NCBI GenBank assembly: GCA_030018745.1
Contig: JASEHB010000005.1
Span: 5,679 to 19,319 of the forward strand
Origin: Desulfatibacillaceae bacterium
Lineage (GTDB): Bacteria > Desulfobacterota > Desulfobacteria > Desulfobacterales > Desulfatibacillaceae
DNA: 13,641 nucleotides
Direction of reading: 5' to 3'
Below, piece by piece: positions 7,335 through 13,641 of the stretch. A program made the translations under genes and the position numbers. The notes under the pieces are model-generated. The model saw nothing but the letters and a program-made list of their open reading frames with translations. It had not been told where the DNA came from and did not search any database. Position 1 is the first letter of the stretch, and the number at the start of each line of letters is the position of its first letter.

Positions 7335-7998
7335 ATTTGCCGAGGCAGTAAAAATTGCCAATGAGCTTGTGGCCCAGTCTGCTGTGGCGGTTTCCGCCCG
7401 CAAGATGGGGCATCGGGCGCTTACTGTTTACCCAAAGCCTTCGGCCAGTTTTGCTCCGGGGCCTTCCCAGGAGAAAATTGCAGCAGCACTTGCGCCAAAC
7501 GCCAGCCTGCTGATGGAAGAGCCTTTGCCAGCAAAGAGTGCGCCAACTCCTGATGCGGCCCTTGCCCGGCCCTCCCGTCTTGAGGCTCCTGCCTCCAAGC
7601 GGCCCAGGCAGGCGGCCCCGGAGGGAATTTACAGGGGCGACAAGCTGGCCAATGCCCTTTATGCCATGTGCCAGAGGGGAGGCTTTTCCGGAGCGCTCAT
7701 TGTGGATGACAACGGCCTGCCCCTTGCCGCACACCAAAGCCCTGTTTCCGAAGAGGCCATCGGAGCCTTTGCAATAGTGCTTGGCACAGCCCTTGCCAAG
7801 GCCGGCAAGCTTTTGGGCCAGCACAACGCAGAAAATATATCCATTGACATAAACTACACGGAAAAGATTGTGCTGCGCCGATTCATGATGGGCCAGGCGC
7901 CTGGATACCTTCTTGTGATATGCGCCCAGGAGGTGGACGAGCGCGGCGAGGTGGAGCTTTCCATTGAGCAGATAGCCCAGATTCTGAAAAGGGCCTGA
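7309..7998 (+). CDS. Roadblock/LC7-like protein with long N-terminal extension
   Basis: The 229-residue protein has an N-terminal helix (about 5-30), an Ala/Pro-rich, probably disordered linker (about 42-105), and a C-terminal roadblock-like domain (about 110-229) with GALIVDDNGLPLAA as the first strand pair. Start ATG 7309 follows AAGGG at eight bases and lies 26 bases inside the ParA-like gene, which suggests translational coupling; ATG 7318 or 7321 are less well placed. It closes the cluster and is followed by a strong terminator. Its domain is more diverged than that of the protein at 1844-2212. A direct role as the ParA-like protein's partner is likely from context, but not shown. Confidence 0.8.
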   Translation: MGKMMESSEFAEAVKIANELVAQSAVAVSARKMGHRALTVYPKPSASFAPGPSQEKIAAALAPNASLLMEEPLPAKSAPTPDAALARPSRLEAPASKRPRQAAPEGIYRGDKLANALYAMCQRGGFSGALIVDDNGLPLAAHQSPVSEEAIGAFAIVLGTALAKAGKLLGQHNAENISIDINYTEKIVLRRFMMGQAPGYLLVICAQEVDERGEVELSIEQIAQILKRA

Positions 7999-8051
7999 TG
8001 GCGGCGGTATTTGCAGGGCGGTTTATGCTCTTCTAAAAAAGAGGAAAGCAG

Positions 8052-8096
8052 CGGGGCAAATGACCTTTCACAGCAAAGGCCTTTGCCCCGTTTTTT
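8052..8096 (+). terminator. Intrinsic terminator at the end of the signalling cluster
   Basis: Perfect 9-base arms (CGGGGCAAA at 8052-8060 and its complement at 8082-8090) enclose a second 5-base stem (CCTTT/AAAGG), followed directly by six Ts. It lies between convergent genes. On the minus strand a T-run follows only after about 13 bases, so termination of the glycyl radical gene there is probably weaker. Confidence 0.88.
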
Positions 8097-8106
8097 CCCT
8101 TTTATG

Positions 8107-11100
8107 TCAACACCCGTACTCGGCCCGCTCCACAAGCTCAAGCTGCATCTGCCGGTTTAGGGTCACAAAGTAGGCGTTGTAGCCCGATATCCTCACCAGA
8201 AGCTGGCGGTATTCATCGGGTTTTGCCATTGCCCGGCGCAGGGTGGCGGAATCCACCACATTGAACTGCATCTGCATTCCGCCCATTTCAAAGTAGGCCT
8301 TCACATAGGCGCTCATGGCGGCAATGGTTTTTTCGGCAGGGTCTGCCATGCCAGGCGATAGCTTCACATTGAAGGCTATGTTGTTGTCCAGATTCTGGGG
8401 GGCCAGCCCGGCCACATCGCGGATATTGTCCAAAAAATCCCGCGAGGCGTGGGGCTGGGGGGTAAGGCCGGGAGTGAAGGCCTTGCCCGCAAACCTGCCT
8501 GAAGGCAGAGCGCCGCTAAGGTTGCCGTAGGCAACATGCTGGCTCATGGACCAGAATCCTGTGGTGTAAGGCCCGCCACGAAAGTTCTTGTGCTTCGCCC
8601 AGGTTTGACGCACCAGACCAGCCACGCGGTTTGCCATAGCCAGGGCATCCGCATCGCCAGAACCAAACAGGCAAACCTTGTTTTTGAGCATGGCGTTCAA
8701 GCCCGGCTCGGACTCAAAATTGCTGTCCAGCGCGTATTTAAGCCTTTCAAAGCTTATGGCCTTTTGCTCAAAGACCAGGGTTTTTATGGCCAAAAGCGAA
8801 TCAACCACATCTGCAAGCCCTATGTTTGCCGTGCCGGAGCTGTTGTAGCGCGCCCCGCCCACGGTAAGGTCTTTTGCCTTTTCAACGCAGCCGTCTGTGA
8901 GGGCGGAAAGAAAGGGCGTGGCCCGGTATTTTGCATGGGCCTTTGCAAGCATGGAATTGAGGGTGACTGCCTGCTCTGCCAGAAAAGCAAGCTGGGCTGC
9001 AAAGGCATTAAAAAAATCTTCAAATGACAAAAAGCTGCCCTTTTCCACAGAGCCTGTCCTTGGCCCCAAATCCCAGCGCATGAGCGGGTGGCGGCCATTG
9101 TTCAGGGCCATTTCCAGAGGAGCCACAAGGTTAAAGAGAATGCTGCCCGTGTGGGCCAGATGCCTGCCGCTTATGGAAGGCTCCACGCAGCCTGTTGCTG
9201 ACCAGTCCCTTGCGTGCTCCATTGGATAGTTGTGCTTGGCAAGGGCAGCAAGAACCGCCTTGTCATTGTGCATGGAAGGCGTTGCCGTGGTGGCGTAATT
9301 CACCGAGCAAAGCCGCGTGAGATAGGCATCGGAATTGATACCCGGATAAAAGCGGGCGTTGACATTGGGGTCGCGGATGGCAAGCAATTGGGTGGCTTTT
9401 AGAAAGATGTAGGTCATGTCGCAGACCGCATCTTTTCCGTCAGGCGTCACCCCGCCAAGGGTTATGGCCTGGTCGGACGAGCTGCCCCCAAAAAGATAGT
9501 TGCCAATGTCGGGCACAAGGGGCAGGTGATCCGTGCCGCGCATCATAAAATCCGCCACAAGGTTTAAAGAGTGCTTTATGCAGGCCTCTTTTTGCTTTTT
9601 TGTGAGGCATTTTTCCATGTCCATTGCAAAATAGGGCTGCAAAAGCTGATCAAGCCGACCAAAAGAAAGGCCGGCGTTGGTGTTTTCGTTGTGCGCGCCC
9701 ACCCAGAGCAGCCACAGGGCGTTCACGGCCTCGTCCAGGGTGGTCGCCCCCTGGCGCGGCACGCGGGAGAGCACCTTTGCCAGATGGTTCAACTGCCTTT
9801 TTCTTTTGAGGTCTGTCTGGGATGCGGCCTTTCTTTTCGCCTCCGCCTTAAGGTTGTCTGCATAGGCGTTGATGGCGTCCAGGCTTACAATCATGGCCTC
9901 AAGGGTGTTTTTCTGGTCATCTGTAAGGCCCGGTTCTTCCTTTTTGCGGGCCATTTCCCCAATGAGGAAATCAAGGCCCTTTTCGATTGCAATGGAAAAA
10001 TCTGGTATGGCATGGCTTATGCCCACTGTTTTCCACACAAAATAGGCCACCCAGCGGTTGTTTATCTTCTGGCACAAAGGCTCCTTGTACTCGGTTCGCA
10101 CCCATTCCCAGAAATTGCGATTCATCCAGAAGGGAAAAATGTCGTTATGCAGCAACTTTTCCGTTTCCGGGGTCATTTTGTAGGGGTTCAAAAGCCGCCT
10201 GCTCACGGTTTTAAGCTCCCCCCACAGCAGCCCCCCTTGGGCGTCCGGGTAAATTATAACGCCCGTGGGCAGCTTGGCTGTTGTGGAGCCTGCAATGAGC
10301 GAATTTGCTGCAATGAGCGGCTTCTTGTTTGCCATGAGGTGATAAAAGGCCTTTGCCGCGCGCAGGGCAGGGTGCCAGGGCTGGCCGTCATTCTGGCGCT
10401 CAAAGCCATTTTGCCGGAAAAACTGTGTGAGCAGCAGGGGCCTTTCCGGGCATATTTCCGGCTGGGATGAAAAATGCTCGTCCAGAGCAGCCTTTATGTT
10501 GCCAAAATCCTCAAGGCTCCATTTTGAAAGGTAGATGTCATCCAGATAGCGGACGCCCGGGTCCGGCTCTGAAGAACAGGAAAAGGGTTTTTTGCAAAAG
10601 TCCTGGCCCTGCAAATGAGAAGGCGGTGCTTCAAGATCCCTTGCATTTTCATCGGCAAGTCGGGCCTGCTCTATGCGTCTTGAATGGGTTTTTTCCATAA
10701 GAAGTGAAACAAGGTACATGAAAAGCTGGGCCTTGTTGAGATTGCACTCCACCCGGAAGCGGTTTTTGAGCATACTGTTCATGACCTCATGGGGGGCCTG
10801 GCCGAGTATTCCCATCAACTTGGCCTCGTCTGCATATATCAGGGTGACATCCGCATCCGGCAGGGTGCGGGAATGCACAACGGCACTGCCGTTATAAAAA
10901 GATATGGAGCGTCCCACAGAGGCGTTTTCCGTTGTAATAGCAACTGAAAAATTCAGCCAGCCGTCCTTGCTCAAGAGATATTTTTTCAAAGATGGCCGCC
11001 AGTTGAAATGCATGGCCATGAGTTTTAGAAGGCCAAAAACCGTCCAGTCCGTGAGGCGGCCAGCAGCCAGCTCTTTAAGGGGCGTTGGATTTTGGGGTAA

Positions 11101-11139
11101 AAGCCCGGAAAGCATTAGAAACAGGGGATTTCTTTTCAT
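8107..11139 (-). CDS. Glycyl radical enzyme with SCP2-like N-terminal domain
   Basis: The 1010-residue protein carries both hallmarks of the family: the thiyl cysteine loop SATGCVEPS (C651, E653) and the radical glycine motif RISGYN (G986). The GCVEP loop is typical of dehydratase and lyase members such as diol/glycerol dehydratase and choline TMA-lyase, not pyruvate formate-lyase (CC) or benzyl/alkylsuccinate synthases. The family is usually about 780-850 residues; the excess lies at the N-terminus, where residues about 55-148 resemble an SCP2 sterol/lipid-carrier domain (FYNGSAVV, then DADVTLIYADEAKLMGIL). Residues 160-210 are a linker. No radical SAM activase gene is in the window. Start ATG 11139 follows AGGAAAAG at five bases. 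A hydrophobic or CoA-like substrate is suggested by the extension, but this is speculation. Confidence 0.9.
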   Translation of the reverse strand: MKRNPLFLMLSGLLPQNPTPLKELAAGRLTDWTVFGLLKLMAMHFNWRPSLKKYLLSKDGWLNFSVAITTENASVGRSISFYNGSAVVHSRTLPDADVTLIYADEAKLMGILGQAPHEVMNSMLKNRFRVECNLNKAQLFMYLVSLLMEKTHSRRIEQARLADENARDLEAPPSHLQGQDFCKKPFSCSSEPDPGVRYLDDIYLSKWSLEDFGNIKAALDEHFSSQPEICPERPLLLTQFFRQNGFERQNDGQPWHPALRAAKAFYHLMANKKPLIAANSLIAGSTTAKLPTGVIIYPDAQGGLLWGELKTVSRRLLNPYKMTPETEKLLHNDIFPFWMNRNFWEWVRTEYKEPLCQKINNRWVAYFVWKTVGISHAIPDFSIAIEKGLDFLIGEMARKKEEPGLTDDQKNTLEAMIVSLDAINAYADNLKAEAKRKAASQTDLKRKRQLNHLAKVLSRVPRQGATTLDEAVNALWLLWVGAHNENTNAGLSFGRLDQLLQPYFAMDMEKCLTKKQKEACIKHSLNLVADFMMRGTDHLPLVPDIGNYLFGGSSSDQAITLGGVTPDGKDAVCDMTYIFLKATQLLAIRDPNVNARFYPGINSDAYLTRLCSVNYATTATPSMHNDKAVLAALAKHNYPMEHARDWSATGCVEPSISGRHLAHTGSILFNLVAPLEMALNNGRHPLMRWDLGPRTGSVEKGSFLSFEDFFNAFAAQLAFLAEQAVTLNSMLAKAHAKYRATPFLSALTDGCVEKAKDLTVGGARYNSSGTANIGLADVVDSLLAIKTLVFEQKAISFERLKYALDSNFESEPGLNAMLKNKVCLFGSGDADALAMANRVAGLVRQTWAKHKNFRGGPYTTGFWSMSQHVAYGNLSGALPSGRFAGKAFTPGLTPQPHASRDFLDNIRDVAGLAPQNLDNNIAFNVKLSPGMADPAEKTIAAMSAYVKAYFEMGGMQMQFNVVDSATLRRAMAKPDEYRQLLVRISGYNAYFVTLNRQMQLELVERAEYGC

Positions 11140-11186
11140 TGTCTTTTCCTGAATTCATAAAAGGCTTTTTCAACGAGAAAAGTGTT

Positions 11187-11200
11187 TATCTGCACAGATA
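11187..11200. promoter_or_regulatory. Palindrome TATCTG-CA-CAGATA at the predicted transcription start
   Basis: A 14-base palindrome covers the predicted start of the glycyl radical gene transcript. With the repeat in the promoter spacer it forms a pair of possible operator sites. No known regulator family is recognised. Confidence 0.45.
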
Positions 11201-11202
11201 CA

Positions 11203-11232
11203 ACTTTACTTTGTTAAGCCAACAAATGTCAA
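11203..11232 (-). promoter_or_regulatory. Sigma-70-type promoter of the glycyl radical gene with operator-like repeat in the spacer
   Basis: On the minus strand a perfect TTGACA (11232-11227) is followed by 18 bases and TAAAGT (11208-11203), giving a start near 11196 and a leader of about 57 bases. The spacer contains the inverted repeat TTTGTT-ggctt-AACAAA (11226-11210), so a dimeric regulator bound there would interfere with polymerase. Confidence 0.6.
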
Positions 11233-11346
11233 TCTTTTTTAGGCTCTTAAAGCGCCTGACATATGGCTTGATTTTGTCTGTAGCAAGGGCAAATGGGCTG
11301 CACAACCCGCAAAGCACAGGCTCTTCACACCGCTTTTGCAAGAAGA

Positions 11347-11375
11347 TTGACAGGGATGCGCCATTGGATTAAACT
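11347..11375 (+). promoter_or_regulatory. Promoter of the exported-protein gene
   Basis: TTGACA (11347-11352), a 17-base spacer and TAAACT (11370-11375) fit a housekeeping promoter for the gene starting at 11459, with a leader of about 77 bases. The rest of the 319-base divergent region holds no gene. Confidence 0.6.
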
Positions 11376-11458
11376 TGCTTTTAAAAAGCATCAAAGCTGT
11401 TCTTTTCCTTCATGCAGATTGTTCTTGTGGCAATATTTTCCTGCAAAGAGGTAAAACC

Positions 11459-12109
11459 ATGAAAAAGCAAGTGAGTTTGTTTTCTGTCTGCATTTTTGCC
11501 CTGGGCTGCCTTGTTGCTGCCAATGCCTGGAGTTTTAATTTTGCAAACCGTACAGCCATTGCAGACAATGCCATTTTTTTTTCGCCCGCCAACATAAGAG
11601 CCTTTCTGGAAGACAACCGGGATGAAGTTCTGGACGGCATGACTTACGACTACACGACCCACGCGCAGATTAGCCCGGCGGAGGCAGGCAGGATTTTTGA
11701 AATCCTGGTGGAGCGCCTTCGCGCAGGCGCCCTTTATGACGCCAACACGGTTCGCAGCATGGGTGTGCTTGCTGCCCACATTGCCGAGGCTTTCAGCCCC
11801 GGCCACCTTAACACCACCCACTTTTTGAACCCTGAAAAGGTTGAGTTTGCCGGAATTGTTCCTGTGGATAATCCTGGCTGGAGGGTAAACGAGATAATCG
11901 AAGCACACAAAGCATTCCAAAACGACAAGCGGGATGAGGTCCTTGTGCCCCGCTATGCTCTTGCAGTCAATGAGATTGTATCTTTCTGGACAGCAGCGTG
12001 GCAGGCTGCGGGCCTGAACCCCGGTGCTTCTGTGGAGCCAGGAACCGTCATAACAAGAGATGCCATAATCGTACAGACTTCCGCAGCCCCTTTAAGCGAT
12101 ATGCCCTAA
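11459..12109 (+). CDS. Exported protein of unknown function
   Basis: The 216-residue protein has a classic signal peptide: MKK, a hydrophobic core (about 5-20) and an ANA cleavage site near residue 23. The lipobox-like ALGC within the core is a poor match, so cleavage by signal peptidase I is more likely than lipidation. The mature part is helical, with conserved-looking LAAHIAEAFSPGHLN (H107, H116) and a late NEIVSFWTAAWQAAG helix. These features weakly resemble helical zinc phospholipase C/P1-nuclease-like proteins, but the full metal ligand set is not evident, so no function is assigned. ATG 11459 follows AAAGAGG at seven bases; the frame extends upstream to 11375 but that part lacks an RBS. 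The gene has its own promoter and terminator and stands alone. Confidence 0.75.
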   Translation: MKKQVSLFSVCIFALGCLVAANAWSFNFANRTAIADNAIFFSPANIRAFLEDNRDEVLDGMTYDYTTHAQISPAEAGRIFEILVERLRAGALYDANTVRSMGVLAAHIAEAFSPGHLNTTHFLNPEKVEFAGIVPVDNPGWRVNEIIEAHKAFQNDKRDEVLVPRYALAVNEIVSFWTAAWQAAGLNPGASVEPGTVITRDAIIVQTSAAPLSDMP

Positions 12110-12133
12110 ATACGGTGGCGGCAGATTTTTTGC

Positions 12134-12173
12134 GGAGGGAGGCCAAAGAAACGGCCTTCCTCCACTTTTTTTT
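12134..12173 (+). terminator. Intrinsic terminator after the exported-protein gene
   Basis: An 11-base stem (GGAGGGAGGCC at 12134-12144 with its partner at 12153-12163, one G-T wobble) with an 8-base loop is followed by AC and eight Ts (12166-12173). It is oriented for the plus strand; the minus strand has no T-run after the stem. Confidence 0.88.
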
Positions 12174-12204
12174 CAAACAAAAGCCTTTCTGCCGCACCTT
12201 TTGG

Positions 12205-13185
12205 TCACTCCAACTTTTCCAGGGCTTCCCTTGCACTTTCCCGCACGGCTTCGGGAAGGGCGCTGTCTTGTGCAAGCAGGACAAGGCGGGACACAAGGGC
12301 CTGATTTCCCGATTCCCCTGCCACATGCAGGATGTCGCCCTGTATTGTGGCGTCAAGTAGTGAAAAGCGCTCCAGAAGGCTGGCGGCTGCCTGCCCGGCC
12401 AGTTCCGGGGCTATGCCAGCCAGGTATTCAAAGGCCACCATTGCCCCAAGGCGGATGGACCAGTCCTGGTGGACAAGAAGCTCCAGAAAAGAGGGAAAGA
12501 CAGCGTTGTTTTCCTGCATCATGGTTGCAACAGCAGGGGCCTCGCCATCATGGAGCATTGAGGTGAGCGCCCTGGCGCTGACCCTTGACGGGTCCCGGTG
12601 AACAAGGGCGTCAACCATCTCTGCGGCCTCAACCTGGCCCGACCAGCGGAAGTGGTTGTCCAAAATCACCGTTGGTGCAGATTTCACCTTGTCCGCCTCT
12701 GCTTTTTCGCCAAAAAGCATTGCATCCACAACGCTCACATAGAGGTTGCGGCCTGCCAGGGCAAGGGCCAGCACCCGTTCCACAATCCTTGGGCAGTGGG
12801 GGCATGATGGCGCCATGTAAACCGTGAAGGCACCCGGAGCATTGAGAGCTGCAAGGCTTTCGCAGACAGAAGGGGCAAGGGATGAGACAAGGCTTGACCC
12901 GCCTGCCGCAGCTTCCAGAAATGGGGCAAGCCCCTTGCCGGAGGGAACGGCTTGGTACTTTATGGCCGAGCCTATGCCGATAAAGGGGGCATCCGGCTCC
13001 TCGCTTTTCTTTTTCTTCACTGCAAAATGGGGGGTAAGCGCTGAAAGGGCATCCAGAAAAGCCTCCAGATGGCCGGATCTCTTGTCAGCATTCTTGAAGA
13101 GGGTTACCTCAACAGTTTCTGCACGGTTGCGCGCCCAGTCTTCAACAATTGCCCTGTCGCCCGATGATAGGACAAAAGCGACCAT
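12205..13185 (-). CDS. Tandem thioredoxin-fold protein with HEAT-like C-terminus
   Basis: The 326-residue protein has a first thioredoxin-like half (about 1-110) without a CxxC, a second thioredoxin/glutaredoxin-like domain (about 115-195) with APSCPHC (C128, C131) and the cis-proline in SAPTVIL (P171), and a helical C-terminus (about 200-326) with HEAT-like repeats. The two-fold arrangement resembles the N-terminal domain of AhpF and protein disulfide oxidoreductases, where the first fold has lost its cysteines. A disulfide reductase or redox-relay role is likely; the HEAT-like part may bind a partner protein. No signal peptide is seen, so it is cytosolic. ATG 13185 follows GAGGGGG at six bases. 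No thioredoxin reductase gene is adjacent, so its electron donor is unknown. Confidence 0.82.
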   Translation of the reverse strand: MVAFVLSSGDRAIVEDWARNRAETVEVTLFKNADKRSGHLEAFLDALSALTPHFAVKKKKSEEPDAPFIGIGSAIKYQAVPSGKGLAPFLEAAAGGSSLVSSLAPSVCESLAALNAPGAFTVYMAPSCPHCPRIVERVLALALAGRNLYVSVVDAMLFGEKAEADKVKSAPTVILDNHFRWSGQVEAAEMVDALVHRDPSRVSARALTSMLHDGEAPAVATMMQENNAVFPSFLELLVHQDWSIRLGAMVAFEYLAGIAPELAGQAAASLLERFSLLDATIQGDILHVAGESGNQALVSRLVLLAQDSALPEAVRESAREALEKLE

Positions 13186-13239
13186 GAAAAGCCCCCTCGC
13201 AAAAATTTTCTTTTAAAATTGCCCTGTCTGTCTTTTATC

Positions 13240-13268
13240 ATCATGCCATGCCAGAAGGTATCTGACAA
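13240..13268 (-). promoter_or_regulatory. Possible promoter of the thioredoxin-fold gene
   Basis: On the minus strand TTGTCA (13268-13263), a 17-base spacer and CATGAT (13245-13240) fit a sigma-70 promoter about 55 bases before the start codon. The -10 match is only moderate. Confidence 0.4.
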
Positions 13269-13398
13269 GCTCAAGCCGCCACAGGCCATGCAAGAATTGC
13301 CGCAACTTTAAAAAAAAGTGCTTTGCCGGGATTTTGGACTGTTGCCGTAAAAGGCGCAATATGGCTCCCGGCAAAGGGCGGAACAGAAAAATAAGGTG

Positions 13399-13427
13399 TT
13401 GACCGGGCCGATTAATTTTGCTAACAG
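13399..13427 (+). promoter_or_regulatory. Possible promoter of the tRNA gene
   Basis: TTGACC (13399-13404), a 17-base spacer and TAACAG (13422-13427) lie 19 bases before the tRNA. The -35 is strong and the -10 weak. Confidence 0.45.
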
Positions 13428-13446
13428 CTTCGCTTCCCGACATTGT

Positions 13447-13522
13447 GGGGATGTAGCTCAGCTGGGAGAGCGCAGCGTTCGCAACGCTGAGGCCAGGGGT
13501 TCGATCCCCCTCATCTCCACCA
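13447..13522 (+). tRNA. tRNA-Ala (anticodon CGC)
   Basis: The 76-base gene folds into a complete cloverleaf: acceptor GGGGATG/CATCTCC with the G3-U70 wobble that identifies alanine tRNAs, D arm GCTC/GAGC, anticodon arm CAGCG/CGCTG with loop TTCGCAA (anticodon CGC, reading GCG), variable loop AGGCC, and T arm AGGGG/CCCCT with TTCGATC. Discriminator A and the CCA tail are encoded. No terminator hairpin follows. Confidence 0.97.
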
Positions 13523-13577
13523 CATCACTTCCTTTTATCAACCCATCTTTTTTCCGCAGCACAATTCTTTCAATTCC

Positions 13578-13606
13578 TTGACAAGTTTTGGCCATTGCAA
13601 TAGAGA
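13578..13606 (+). promoter_or_regulatory. Possible promoter for a gene beyond the right edge
   Basis: TTGACA (13578-13583), a 17-base spacer and TAGAGA (13601-13606). The -35 is perfect and the -10 poor. Otherwise the stretch 13523-13641 shows no gene. Confidence 0.35.
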
Positions 13607-13641
13607 CCTAAAGGTTTGCAAAAGGCGTTTTAAAATTGGCA

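Noticed and set aside
9571..10470. A 299-codon plus-strand open frame inside the glycyl radical gene
   Set aside because: It is antisense to conserved enzyme core sequence, has no recognisable domain and is rich in Cys, His and Gly in the manner of a shadow frame.
8107..11139. Pyruvate formate-lyase or alkyl/benzylsuccinate synthase
   Set aside because: The active-site loop is GCVEP; pyruvate formate-lyase has adjacent cysteines and the succinate synthases lack the glutamate after the cysteine.
11459..11530. Lipoprotein signal peptide
   Set aside because: ALGC is a poor lipobox match, while an AxA site (ANA) follows at the proper distance for signal peptidase I.
13447..13522. tRNA as an integration site of a mobile element
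   Set aside because: No integrase gene and no repeat of the tRNA 3' end is seen in the window; only the sequence beyond the right edge could show this.

Overview
The window looks like a stretch of chromosome from an anaerobic deltaproteobacterium (Desulfobacterota, plausibly a Desulfobacterales-type sulfate reducer). This is inferred from gene content, not from a marker gene. It combines a stand-alone diiron ODP/metallo-beta-lactamase protein, roadblock and DUF4388 (PATAN) signalling modules, and an oxygen-sensitive glycyl radical enzyme, at moderate-to-high GC. I see no insertion sequence, CRISPR array or phage gene.

Layout. (1) 2-1426 (+): the 3' part of a gene for a zinc-ribbon/RDD-family membrane protein, open at the left edge. 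(2) 1427-1843: a 417-base intergenic region with a possible extended -10 promoter and a long leader holding two inverted repeats and a weak U-tract hairpin. (3) 1844-7998 (+): a six-gene cluster, roadblock/LC7 protein, ODP diiron protein, double-HD-GYP/PAS/histidine kinase, response regulator with DUF4388, ParA-like P-loop protein, and a second roadblock-like protein; it ends at a strong hairpin terminator (8052-8096). (4) 8107-11139 (-): a 1010-residue glycyl radical enzyme with an SCP2-like N-terminal extension and no activase gene in view. (5) 11459-12109 (+): a small exported protein, divergent from the glycyl radical enzyme gene, followed by a terminator. (6) 12205-13185 (-): a tandem thioredoxin-fold protein with a HEAT-like C-terminus. 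(7) 13447-13522 (+): tRNA-Ala(CGC). The last ~120 bases hold only a possible promoter.

How the genes may work together. The 1844-7998 cluster is the most interesting part. The ODP protein has nearly the full diiron site of flavodiiron proteins but no flavodoxin domain, so it suits oxygen or NO binding and sensing better than catalytic reduction. The hybrid kinase and the adjacent response regulator form a natural phosphorelay. DUF4388, roadblock and ParA-like proteins belong to families used for protein scaffolding, polarity or positioning. No MglA-type GTPase lies alongside, and the ParA-like protein has glutamine in place of the P-loop lysine. My inference is a redox- or oxygen-responsive signalling and localisation module in which a degenerate ParA-like ATPase replaces the usual GTPase partner of roadblock proteins. 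The glycyl radical enzyme has the GCVEP cysteine loop seen in dehydratase and lyase members; its substrate cannot be told from sequence alone.
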